From positions 1 to 57,735 of the IMG/VR virus record IMGVR_UViG_3300025070_002730: 57,735 nucleotides of DNA; one strand, given 5' to 3'. The DNA is from a virus. Each line of letters opens with the position of its first letter. The first letter of the stretch is position 1. Under the pieces are notes generated by a model, which worked only from the letters and a program-made list of their open reading frames with translations, had not been told where the DNA came from and searched no databases. This document shows, one piece after another, positions 8,157-15,875 of this stretch. The position numbers and the translations under genes were made by a program.

Positions 8157-9076
8157 TATTTTTCCTTGTCTATAAACTGCTGATTACTACTTCTACTAGG
8201 ATTTTGATAAACAGTTTTAAAGAACATGCTTTGTTCTTCAGTAAAAGGTTGGATAGCAATAGGGCAATCTAGTTGATTAATTAACTCGCTTCCATAATTA
8301 AAAATTTCATCGTGTAAAACATCTGCAGGCATTTCGTCTCTTCCGCCCCAAAGCTGATTAAGATATTCAAAATCACGTACTTGTACGTAATCCCAATCAC
8401 TAAGCATTGTCATACTAAGGCCTTCTCTAGCACCTAATATTGCCCAGTTACCGTTTTTAGCATCAGCACCAACCATTAACCAAATCCATAGTCTGTGTAA
8501 ATTCTTCCAATGTCCGTTTAAAAATTCTTCCTTAGTTGGTTTGACTCCTTGATCAAGTGCCATTTTTACACCTTCACGGAATCCTGCTCGCCAGGCCTGA
8601 TGTGCTGTTTCGTTATTATGTACATCTGAATAGCAACTATTTTGTTGGATATACTGTAAGTCCCAACAAAAGTCTACTTGTGCTTGTTTATTATTAGGAT
8701 CAGCGTTTTCGTGTGTTTTCATATCTAACACATATTGTTTTGGCCAGCATTTTAATCCTCCATTGCCATATAGCAATCCGTTAACAGAATTTCTACCACA
8801 CCAACTAATTACACTATGTTCTAAGTCTGTATGTTCATCAAAGTCTAATACTTGATTAATAAAATCTTGCCGTATAGTATTATCACCGTCTACTGTAATG
8901 AATCTATCTGTTTCAGAAAGTTCAGCACAGGCTTTATGTGCCGCATCAGAACCTTCTACACCATGTACACGCTTTGCCCACGGAACTTTAGTTAACAAGT
9001 CTGCATAATTTTTATCAGCGTTTGGTTCGTCATAACTTAAATAAATTATATCTATTTCTGCAATTTTTACTTTCAT
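8156..9076 (-). CDS. Glycosyltransferase-like protein (GT-A, DGD motif), long paralogue
   Basis: A 306-residue protein related along its length to the 229-residue product at 6130-6819. It opens with KIAEIDIIYLSYDEPNADKN, has a VDGDN motif near residues 63-67 that suits a DxD metal site of GT-A enzymes, and a W-x-MVGADAKNG-x-WAILGA block near 205-220. The extra C-terminal 70 residues are not present in the short paralogue. No membrane segment or signal is visible, so it should be cytosolic. It is coupled by one-base overlaps to both neighbours (unknown 179-residue protein upstream, long radical SAM downstream). Glycosyl transfer is an inference from the motif; the duplication flanking the radical SAM gene is directly visible. 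Confidence 0.68.
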   Translation of the reverse strand: MKVKIAEIDIIYLSYDEPNADKNYADLLTKVPWAKRVHGVEGSDAAHKACAELSETDRFITVDGDNTIRQDFINQVLDFDEHTDLEHSVISWCGRNSVNGLLYGNGGLKCWPKQYVLDMKTHENADPNNKQAQVDFCWDLQYIQQNSCYSDVHNNETAHQAWRAGFREGVKMALDQGVKPTKEEFLNGHWKNLHRLWIWLMVGADAKNGNWAILGAREGLSMTMLSDWDYVQVRDFEYLNQLWGGRDEMPADVLHDEIFNYGSELINQLDCPIAIQPFTEEQSMFFKTVYQNPSRSSNQQFIDKEK

Positions 9077-9615
9077 TATAATTCCTTATACATACAAGTT
9101 GCCATATCACTACTTGCATAGATACTATACGTATCTTTAATATTAATTGTATGTTCTTTTGGATCTGCAATATTAAACGTAATCATATCGTATAATACAT
9201 GCGGATCGCCTTTCTTTGTAAAACTAAAAGTAATTTCTTTTTGGAAATCTACGTTAGTTGTTTTCATTGTATCTAATAGTTCTATACCTGTACTAATATA
9301 ACATCTTTTAGCCTTATTGTCAACCGTTAAAAGCAAATCATACATTGCAGATTCATCTACAGGCATGATCTGTGTAAACTGTGCTTCGTGTTCGATATAG
9401 ATATTCTCTTTAAGTACAAATGCCTTTTCAACTCGATTGTAAGCTACAACATAATCGGTCATATTTTTTTTAAAAGTTTTAATAGGCTCAATCTCTTCTT
9501 CAGTAACTTCAACATACTGATAGCCTGGCTCAATACTAGGTCCTACACTAAAAATTTCTCCAGTCTTTTGATTAAAACAAACATACTGCGGAGTATCTAT
9601 TTTAACATGTTGCAT
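9076..9615 (-). CDS. Hypothetical protein in biosynthetic operon
   Basis: A 179-residue protein with no family I recognise. It is beta-rich in appearance, with many Val/Ile/Tyr/Thr strands, and has no cysteine motif, signal peptide or membrane helix. Two short pieces look like small sheet domains: YVCFNQKTGEIFSVGP near the start, and a C-terminal stretch ending in TCMYKEL. The start ATG 9615 is well supported by GAGGAG five bases upstream. It overlaps the glycosyltransferase gene before it by 19 bases and shares one base with the gene after it, so it is made together with them. It could be an accessory or substrate-presenting protein, but nothing in the sequence decides this. Confidence 0.7.
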   Translation of the reverse strand: MQHVKIDTPQYVCFNQKTGEIFSVGPSIEPGYQYVEVTEEEIEPIKTFKKNMTDYVVAYNRVEKAFVLKENIYIEHEAQFTQIMPVDESAMYDLLLTVDNKAKRCYISTGIELLDTMKTTNVDFQKEITFSFTKKGDPHVLYDMITFNIADPKEHTINIKDTYSIYASSDMATCMYKEL

Positions 9616-10391
9616 AACATCTCCTCACAAAAACTATTTTCAGTATAATGAAAAAGTCCGTGTTGTGTATAATTTCCAATTTTTAATTCGTCACTAATAT
9701 AATATGGCACAGTATCAGTCCAAGTATCGGTTGGGTTATCCCATCCTTGTACTTTACTTTTCATATGTACAAACGATGCAGAATTAATAGTATAATCATC
9801 TATATTACTGTCAAGTAATGCAATAGCATGATTCACATCCATACTACTTAAGGTAGGTGTTTGCTTAGGGGCATATACTTCATAATACTTTTGATAATTA
9901 TCACATACTCTATTCAATACTTTATAATAATCTAATGCTGTGTTGTCTTTCTTAAAATAATGAAAAGCACAATATATGTTAGGTAAGTTATTTGCTGTAA
10001 ATGCTTTCCTATAGTAGTCATTTGTAATTGTATTTCCTCTATAGTCTGTTACGTTACTAATAAAGCCTATACTTTTTTGTGCAAAGTATTTCCACCAGTG
10101 CGAAATATCTGATAGAAATATCATATCAGTATCTAGTACAACTGTTTCATCATACGGAGTTAAATGAAACACTTTCCAACGATGTTCTGTTATATAAAAA
10201 CTTTGTGGGTCGTCGTGCCAAGGTACTTCAATAATTTTATCGAAAACACTTTTATATTCTTCTGGAACTGCGTCACTTGTTACTATTGATACGTTGTTAA
10301 TTGCCTGTGTTTTCTTAATGCTCACAGCACACAAATATGCTTGGCGTACATAGTCGTCGCCCATAGCTACCATAATATATCCCTTATCCAT
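9597..10391 (-). CDS. GT8-like glycosyltransferase
   Basis: A 264-residue protein resembling small glycogenin/GT8-type glycosyltransferases. An N-terminal strand (YIMVAMGDDYVRQAYLCAVS) is followed by V-x-LDTDMIFLSD near residues 82-92, the classic DxD environment that binds the divalent metal and nucleotide sugar. An FH-Y pair and a DVNHAI-x-LLDS segment follow. It shares this layout with the next upstream gene (274 residues, LVLDTDYIICND), so the two are paralogues. No membrane segment is present. It overlaps the upstream gene by 8 bases and the downstream unknown by 19. The position just after the tail-fibre genes suggests glycosylation of virion or host-surface material, which is inference. 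Confidence 0.75.
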   Translation of the reverse strand: MDKGYIMVAMGDDYVRQAYLCAVSIKKTQAINNVSIVTSDAVPEEYKSVFDKIIEVPWHDDPQSFYITEHRWKVFHLTPYDETVVLDTDMIFLSDISHWWKYFAQKSIGFISNVTDYRGNTITNDYYRKAFTANNLPNIYCAFHYFKKDNTALDYYKVLNRVCDNYQKYYEVYAPKQTPTLSSMDVNHAIALLDSNIDDYTINSASFVHMKSKVQGWDNPTDTWTDTVPYYISDELKIGNYTQHGLFHYTENSFCEEMLCNMLK

Positions 10392-11208
10392 TTATAAGTT
10401 CTCCCAAACTAAACTTATTCATGACATGTACATTACAGTCTTTTGTTGATGCTAAAATGTATTCTCCTACATAGTTTTCTTTTTGTAGTAAAAATGTAAG
10501 TGAATTATCTTTAATAGTTTTTACAATATCTCTATCTAATGTATAAAACATTTTGCCTGGTAGAGTTTTTGCCCAATTACCATCTGTAAATCCATTCATC
10601 ATATGTATAGCAATACTAAACACATGATCATTTCTAAAGTTTCTACTTCCTAAATTATACACGTGATCATAATGTTTCCAGTTACTTACTAAGTGTTGTA
10701 ATAGGTCAAAAAATATTTTTGTTTCTTGTGTTTTTGTAAAGCAAAAACAAGTTGCCCAATAAAAAGGAATACCTGTATCATTAATGTAATCAAATTCTTT
10801 ATGTTTACGCCAATCACATAAATCGATACCGTTCCTATATATTTGAAAATCGTGTGTACTATTAAATGCATTGTTGAATACATCATTACAAATTATGTAA
10901 TCTGTATCAAGAACAAGTGTAGTATCATAAGGAGATAATTCATAACTTCTTACTCTGTCATTATTTTTGAATGGTAATCTTTCATGATGTAAAGAGCCGT
11001 TATAATAACGTTTTACGTTGTTATTATCATCTGCTATTTCAATTACTTGATCAAATACTGTGTTGTCGTCTAGCCCGTGTGGAGTAGACGTGACTAACGT
11101 AGTTGGTAAATTCAAATGTTGCTTTACACGTTTTGCAAGAAACTCTGCTTGCTTTATATAATTTACTTTTCCGTTATTGTGTGCAAAGCATAGTACACCA
11201 TTAGTCAT
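10384..11208 (-). CDS. GT8-like glycosyltransferase, paralogue
   Basis: A 274-residue protein with the same outline as the 264-residue gene that follows it: an N-terminal strand with A-x-NNG-x-V-x-Y, ELSPYDTTLVLDTDYIICND near residues 90-110 (DTD metal-binding motif), a later F-x-FT-x-T block, and a C-terminal H-V-MNKFSLGELI. The pairing 'PYDTTLVLDTDYI' versus 'PYDETVVLDTDMI' shows common origin by tandem duplication. Substrate and donor cannot be named. The start overlaps the stop of the 115-residue gene by 8 bases. Cytosolic, with no signal sequence. Glycosyltransferase is the best reading; the exact GT family is less sure. Confidence 0.73.
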   Translation of the reverse strand: MTNGVLCFAHNNGKVNYIKQAEFLAKRVKQHLNLPTTLVTSTPHGLDDNTVFDQVIEIADDNNNVKRYYNGSLHHERLPFKNNDRVRSYELSPYDTTLVLDTDYIICNDVFNNAFNSTHDFQIYRNGIDLCDWRKHKEFDYINDTGIPFYWATCFCFTKTQETKIFFDLLQHLVSNWKHYDHVYNLGSRNFRNDHVFSIAIHMMNGFTDGNWAKTLPGKMFYTLDRDIVKTIKDNSLTFLLQKENYVGEYILASTKDCNVHVMNKFSLGELING

Positions 11209-11548
11209 CCACTAAACCTTCTACATTACGTTTGGTGCTAAGAATCTTATATTCTTGTAAGTACTTACTAGTTACATCTGTGTAATGTTGAGTTGCTTTT
11301 AACATAAATTCTTCAACATCATTAATTTCAATAGGAGTTCTATTACTATCTATTAATACAGTTTTGTTTATGTTTGTAGAAGTTAGCATAAAACAAAAAT
11401 TCAAAAGTTCTTTTGAAATTGTAAACATGCCATTATTAGAGTACATTACTAGTTCATCTAAATACTTTTCATGCAATATACGTTTTTGGGCGTTGAGTGT
11501 AGAAGTAAAATTAGAAAAATCTAATGCCTTCTCTAGTGCTTCGTCCAT
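11201..11548 (-). CDS. Hypothetical small protein, first gene of the accessory operon
   Basis: A 115-residue acidic, mostly helical protein (MDEALEKALDFSNF at the start, ending RNVEGLVDD). I recognise no family; small proteins of this sort occur near tail-fibre genes in marine T4-like phages. Its ATG (11548) and ribosome site lie inside a perfect inverted repeat (11547-11578), so its translation may be controlled by RNA folding. It follows the 304-residue fibre-like gene after a 36-base gap, the last real gap before the fully overlapping series that runs to the left edge. It is therefore the likely first gene of that unit, unless transcription reads through from the fibre genes. Confidence 0.65.
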   Translation of the reverse strand: MDEALEKALDFSNFTSTLNAQKRILHEKYLDELVMYSNNGMFTISKELLNFCFMLTSTNINKTVLIDSNRTPIEINDVEEFMLKATQHYTDVTSKYLQEYKILSTKRNVEGLVDD

Positions 11549-11578
11549 AGTTATACTCCTAGTTTATAGTATAACTAT
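11547..11578 (-). promoter_or_regulatory. Inverted repeat enclosing the start of the 115-residue gene
   Basis: Two perfect 11-base arms (11547-11557 and 11568-11578) surround a 10-base loop. On the minus-strand transcript the ribosome site (AGGAG) straddles the loop and descending arm, and the AT of the ATG start codon lies in the stem. Folding would therefore hide the translation start. It could also be a weak terminator or attenuator after the fibre genes, but no run of U follows. The hairpin is seen directly in the sequence; the regulatory role is inference. Confidence 0.5.
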
Positions 11579-11584
11579 TTACTC

Positions 11585-12499
11585 TTATAGGTTGTCTGTG
11601 TTGGCGAAAGTTGGTGCCGCAATGTTTACACTGCTTGCATTGTTAGGTCTATTTAACTGTACAGTACTAGTTGTAGTTGCTGTAACTGCTTCGTCATAGT
11701 TTGGATTAGGACCTTTATCTTCGTTAAATGTAACACGGAATGTTAAAACTGCACCGCTTTTCTTTGCTTCAATTAAATAATCGTTAGCACTATAAGCACT
11801 TGCTGTCTTGTTAAAAATTGTTGTATAGCTAGTAGGTAAGTTTGAATAACCGTAGTTAGTACCTGTTGAACCATTTGAAGTAGTTGATCTTCCAACTATA
11901 ACTGTACCTACTGATGTCATTAAGTTACGCCAGTCGTTATTAATAGTTGAACTACCTGAACCAATTGTACCACTTAAATTTATTGTGCCGCCTGCATTAA
12001 AAAATACACGCATATGTTCTGCGCCACTAACTGTTGTAGTACTTCCGTCTCCATTAGTAACTGCATATCCACCAAAAGTAACAGTAAAAATATGATTAAT
12101 ATCTGTTGACCAGCTTGATGTTCTTTGGCTACTTGTACCTGCTTGCAATCCTAGTTGGCTTGCATTTGCAGTTAATCTTGATGCTTGGCATGTTGTACTT
12201 AATGTTTCGTACTGTACATAACCTTCTTTTGAAGTATTATTTGAATCTTCAACTGTATCACCTACACTTGGTGCTATAATTTCTGTAGGAACTGATCCTG
12301 TTTGATGTAATCTGATCTTGTTCATATCAGTAAACAAATTTGCCATATCTTGTGCTGTAATTGTAGCACCTACTGCCGCTGTACTACTTGCACGAGCTTG
12401 TCCGTAACCTTCATCACCAGAACCTAATCCAATAACTGCCGCTACTCTTGCTTGAATAATGTTGTACCGCGCCGCGGTAATTGTATCGCCTACTGCCAT
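11585..12499 (-). CDS. Fibre-like virion structural protein
   Basis: A 304-residue protein with a composition typical of phage adhesins: rich in Thr, Ser, Asn, Gly and Ala and poor in charge. It starts MAVGDTITAARYNIIQARVAA, a start I associate with virion structural proteins of marine T4-like phages. The middle is beta-rich with many TSST/GSGSST runs. It does not share the N-terminal domain of the three fibre proteins upstream. No enzymatic motif is visible. It is the last of the tail-fibre group and ends just before the accessory operon. It probably forms a trimeric fibre tip or whisker-like element, but the exact position in the particle is not known. Confidence 0.7.
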   Translation of the reverse strand: MAVGDTITAARYNIIQARVAAVIGLGSGDEGYGQARASSTAAVGATITAQDMANLFTDMNKIRLHQTGSVPTEIIAPSVGDTVEDSNNTSKEGYVQYETLSTTCQASRLTANASQLGLQAGTSSQRTSSWSTDINHIFTVTFGGYAVTNGDGSTTTVSGAEHMRVFFNAGGTINLSGTIGSGSSTINNDWRNLMTSVGTVIVGRSTTSNGSTGTNYGYSNLPTSYTTIFNKTASAYSANDYLIEAKKSGAVLTFRVTFNEDKGPNPNYDEAVTATTTSTVQLNRPNNASSVNIAAPTFANTDNL

Positions 12500-12515
12500 A
12501 ATAGTTCCTTTTTAA

Positions 12516-12523
12516 TACTTATA
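12516..12523 (-). promoter_or_regulatory. Possible late promoter (TATAAGTA)
   Basis: On the minus strand GTATAAGTATTAAA lies just upstream of the 304-residue gene. It differs by one base from the T4 late element TATAAATA. The implied leader before the ATG at 12499 would be very short, with AAGGAA as ribosome site. This is weaker than the other late-type motifs of the window and might be chance in AT-rich DNA. Confidence 0.3.
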
Positions 12524-14003
12524 CTTTAAGTACACACTCGATTAGCTTTTCTGACTCATCGTCACTAGCTTCTAATGCAATACCGACTAAACCTGTTGTT
12601 TCTATAGTTGAACATACACCATCTTCCCAAGCATACACTGGTTGTCCTTTTGATACAACACCTTTTACTCTTACAGGAACACGGCCTTTAAGTCCAATTG
12701 CTTGGCCTTCTGATTCTGCGTTCATTAAGTGTGCTGGATTTTCAGAAATTACACCAATACACATTGTACTTGATTTAGCCGCTGTTGTTTCAGCGTCTCC
12801 ACCTACTGCCATTGCTGTACCTACTGGATACTCATTGTCTGTTGTGTATTTTTCTGCTAAGTCAGCATATCTTGCACTTGTTGATACACCATTAAATACA
12901 TTTGCTGATATATTACCACTTGAGTCACGCACTGCAACTGTATTATTTGTTGCATTTACATCACCTGTTCTATAATTTGATCCAACTTGTAGTGCAATCG
13001 CCTGTGTTGCTAATCCGTTAAATGAAGTTGCATACATGTTTCTCCATTTATAATTTGCATCACCAATGTCATATGTTGCTGTTGTTGTTGGAATAAGTCC
13101 AATTGATTGTATTTGGAATGGCTCTGTAGTTACACCACCACTTGACTTAACTCTAAATCTAATCTTTTGTCCTGTAGTGTTTTCAATAACACCCTCATCA
13201 CCTGAACCTGCTGAATCTACAAATATTTTTAAATCGTTTGCCGCACCAACTGTATATCCTGCATCAGAAAATCTTACAGTTTCACCAAATGAACTTTCTT
13301 GGCCTGGTGTGTTTTGTACAAAGTTTGCCGCACTAACACCACCTAGTGATTCAGCATTTGTTGCTGTACCATGGAATCTGTGTGCTGAACTTGTAATACC
13401 ATTTGCTGAACTAGTTGTATTTCTTAGGGTAAGTCCTTGGCGTACTACATCAAATCCAGTAATGGCATTGGCTGGATCTGTAGTATCTATTGTAAATTCT
13501 GAATTACTTACAATAAACACAACACCATCATCAACAGTACCTTTAATTACAGTTCTGTTAACTTGATTGTTATCACGTACTTGAGCAGTTACCATAGCAC
13601 TTACTGTTTCACCAATTGATTGTGGACCAATTAGGACAAATCCACCATCTGCATTTTGTGCATATAATTGATTGTTGCTAGTATCCCACCAAAAATCACC
13701 TGTTGTTAATCCTACTGGTTGTGTTGTGGATATTTCCGCTCCACCTGTTGTTCTAAACTTAGTTCCGTCATAGAACTTTAATTTTTTTAATGAACTATCA
13801 AACCAAACTTGGCCGCTTATTGGACCTGCTGGTTGATTTCCGCTAGAAAAACTTTCTAGCAAATGGATAAAGTTTTCGTTCTGTATCTCACCATAGCCAG
13901 CATAGTTCTTACCTACTAATTTAAGTGAAGTACTCTGGTCAATGGTGCCGTCTTCAACCGTTACTAACGACCCTCCATTTGTTAAATTTATTACGTATGC
14001 CAT
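12519..14003 (-). CDS. Tail fibre protein, paralogue A (chaperone-like C-terminus)
   Basis: A 494-residue fibre protein. Residues 1-130 form the domain shared with the next two fibre genes: MAY-x-IN start, an I-x-GKNY-x-G-x-GE segment, ENF-x-x-LLE-x-F, then G-x-x-WFD and G-x-FWWDTSNNQLY. The middle is a repetitive beta region with remarks such as GDANYKWRNMYATSFNG, common in fibre shafts. The C-terminal 120 residues contain YADLAEKYTTD followed by a compact beta domain ending IECVLKV. That ADLAE box occurs at the end of many phage fibres and may be a trimerisation or autoprocessing module. Its role is probably host recognition. A late-type promoter lies 27 bases upstream of the start. Confidence 0.83.
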   Translation of the reverse strand: MAYVINLTNGGSLVTVEDGTIDQSTSLKLVGKNYAGYGEIQNENFIHLLESFSSGNQPAGPISGQVWFDSSLKKLKFYDGTKFRTTGGAEISTTQPVGLTTGDFWWDTSNNQLYAQNADGGFVLIGPQSIGETVSAMVTAQVRDNNQVNRTVIKGTVDDGVVFIVSNSEFTIDTTDPANAITGFDVVRQGLTLRNTTSSANGITSSAHRFHGTATNAESLGGVSAANFVQNTPGQESSFGETVRFSDAGYTVGAANDLKIFVDSAGSGDEGVIENTTGQKIRFRVKSSGGVTTEPFQIQSIGLIPTTTATYDIGDANYKWRNMYATSFNGLATQAIALQVGSNYRTGDVNATNNTVAVRDSSGNISANVFNGVSTSARYADLAEKYTTDNEYPVGTAMAVGGDAETTAAKSSTMCIGVISENPAHLMNAESEGQAIGLKGRVPVRVKGVVSKGQPVYAWEDGVCSTIETTGLVGIALEASDDESEKLIECVLKV

Positions 14004-14029
14004 TTATAAACCCCTAATTGTGTTATATG

Positions 14030-14037
14030 TATTTATA
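14030..14037 (-). promoter_or_regulatory. T4-type late promoter (TATAAATA)
   Basis: On the minus strand GGTATAAATACATA contains an exact T4 late promoter core, TATAAATA, placed 27 bases upstream of the ATG of the 494-residue fibre gene, with an AGGGG ribosome site between them. In T4 this sequence is read by RNA polymerase carrying gp55, and a gp55 gene is present in this window at 45040-45888. It also overlaps the last codons of the preceding fibre gene. Confidence 0.65.
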
Positions 14038-15874
14038 CCAAACTGCCCGGAGTAAGGTCTTGCACATAACCCCATGCTCCTGAACTTATTCTAAATAATT
14101 TTAGTGTTCGTGTTACTGTAGATGAAATATTACCAGTTGCATCATTAAATGTAGCACTTTGGATAACACTTACCGACCCATCATCGTTGCCGCCGTTGTC
14201 TTTTTGTTGTACTAGTACAGTACTTTCGTTAAATGCTGTGTTCAAAGCTGATCCAGTTAGCGTTGCTGTAGCACCTGTAGTGGTTGTACAGTGAATTCTA
14301 GCTTCTGTACCGTCTTGCTTTGTACTTGCAGGTGCAATATCATTCAAAATTGTAGCAATATTTGTATGCTGTTGTAATGTGCCTGCTGTTCCTAGCCCTG
14401 TAACGTCTAATGCTAGTGCTAATACTTCTAAATTAATACTACTATCAACATATGCTTTAGTAGCAACGTCTTGATCTGCTGTAGGATCACTAACATTTCT
14501 AATCTGTCTTGGTGTTACAAGGTTAATATTACCAGCCGCAGTTAAGTTTATACCATTACCACTACCATCAACTGTTGTTGTAGTTAGGTTGTTACCGCCT
14601 GTAAAACTAAAACTACCGATGTTAGCTGATGTTAACGCACCAATACTTGTAATACCAACACCTGCTGATCCTGTAATAATATCAACACCATTAAATTTAA
14701 GTGAACTTCCACCTGTTAGGTTAAGACTTACATTTGATGTAAATGCATTTGTTGCATTACGCCATAAAAATTCTTTAGTACCGTTTGACGATGCTATTGT
14801 AAATCCTGCTTCATCAACTCCTGCGTCATCTAATAATGTACTGTCGTCACCTTTTGCAAGTTCAATACTCTTATCTCTTACCAATAATGTTTGTACATCA
14901 ATACTAGTAGTATCACCATCAACAATTAGGTCTCCTGCAACACGCATATTGCCGCCAACATCTAATGTTTGTGTTGGACTTGTGTTATAGATACCAATTC
15001 TACTATTAGTAGAATCAATTGTCATTGCATCAGTCTTACCACTACTTGTGGTCATTCTAAATATGTAATTTTGGTTACTAACGTTGTTTTCGTTCACAAC
15101 ACCTTCTGATGTTACTTTTACAACATTGTTATCTGTTAGTCCTACTGTAAGTCCATTGTTATTTCTAACTGTTAACGCACCAGATGTTGCATCATCTGAG
15201 TCACTAGCAAGGAACTGTGCCGCTGTTCTTGCTACATTATTACTATCAACTAGTGCTGATGTTCTTGATGCTGTGCCAGCAAAAATAAAGTCTGCATCAA
15301 CAACATTAAAGCCTTTAACAACATCACCTGTAAATCCTGGAATAGTGTCTACGTTTTGTGGTATAAATGCAACCTTACTCCATAAGCCTACAAATGTGCC
15401 GCCTACCCAATATTTTACAATAGTTCTGCTTGTACCTGTTTGGTCAAGCACTGTGATTACTTCGGGTCCTGACTTACCTTGGAACGCATTATAAATTGGT
15501 CCTGCTAGTTCTAAGTCTGTACCGTCAAAGAAGTAAAGCTGATTTGCATCGTTATTAATCCACATATCGCCTGCAACCATTGTTGGTTGTGTAGGCTGTA
15601 CAATTGGTCCACCGCCTGTAGTCCAGTCAGTGCCTGTATAAACTTTTAATCTACTATTTGATGTATCCCACCAAATTTGTCCTGCAAGCGGATTAGCTGG
15701 AGAAGAAACATTTGCAAAATTTTCTAACATTTTAACAAAGTTTTCGTTTATGCTTTCACCAAACCCTGTATAGTTTTTACCAATTAGTGTGATATCAGTA
15801 GTTGCTACATCAATCTGCCCATCTGCTAGGTTAACAAGTAATGCACCGCTAGTCTTATTAATTTGATATGCCAT
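14033..15874 (-). CDS. Tail fibre protein, paralogue B
   Basis: A 613-residue fibre protein sharing its first 170 residues or so with the genes on both sides: MAYQIN start, LIGKNYTGFGESINENFVKMLENF, AGQIWWDTS and GDMWINNDANQLYFFDGTD. The centre contains SPTQTLDVGGNMRVAGDLIVDG, a motif seen in many phage fibre shafts, and an EFLWRN segment. Near residue 470 a TPRQIRNVSDPTADQDVATKAYVD stretch of the kind found in coliphage fibres precedes the C-terminal beta domain. The C-terminus differs from both paralogues, as expected for receptor-binding tips that diversify. It is separated from the upstream paralogue by a single base. Confidence 0.83.
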   Translation of the reverse strand: MAYQINKTSGALLVNLADGQIDVATTDITLIGKNYTGFGESINENFVKMLENFANVSSPANPLAGQIWWDTSNSRLKVYTGTDWTTGGGPIVQPTQPTMVAGDMWINNDANQLYFFDGTDLELAGPIYNAFQGKSGPEVITVLDQTGTSRTIVKYWVGGTFVGLWSKVAFIPQNVDTIPGFTGDVVKGFNVVDADFIFAGTASRTSALVDSNNVARTAAQFLASDSDDATSGALTVRNNNGLTVGLTDNNVVKVTSEGVVNENNVSNQNYIFRMTTSSGKTDAMTIDSTNSRIGIYNTSPTQTLDVGGNMRVAGDLIVDGDTTSIDVQTLLVRDKSIELAKGDDSTLLDDAGVDEAGFTIASSNGTKEFLWRNATNAFTSNVSLNLTGGSSLKFNGVDIITGSAGVGITSIGALTSANIGSFSFTGGNNLTTTTVDGSGNGINLTAAGNINLVTPRQIRNVSDPTADQDVATKAYVDSSINLEVLALALDVTGLGTAGTLQQHTNIATILNDIAPASTKQDGTEARIHCTTTTGATATLTGSALNTAFNESTVLVQQKDNGGNDDGSVSVIQSATFNDATGNISSTVTRTLKLFRISSGAWGYVQDLTPGSLV

Positions 15875-15875
15875 A

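Noticed and set aside
1-11548. RiPP precursor peptide gene
   Set aside because: Radical SAM/SPASM sets often modify a small peptide, but no short leader-core-type ORF is left free in the operon; a substrate could lie elsewhere.
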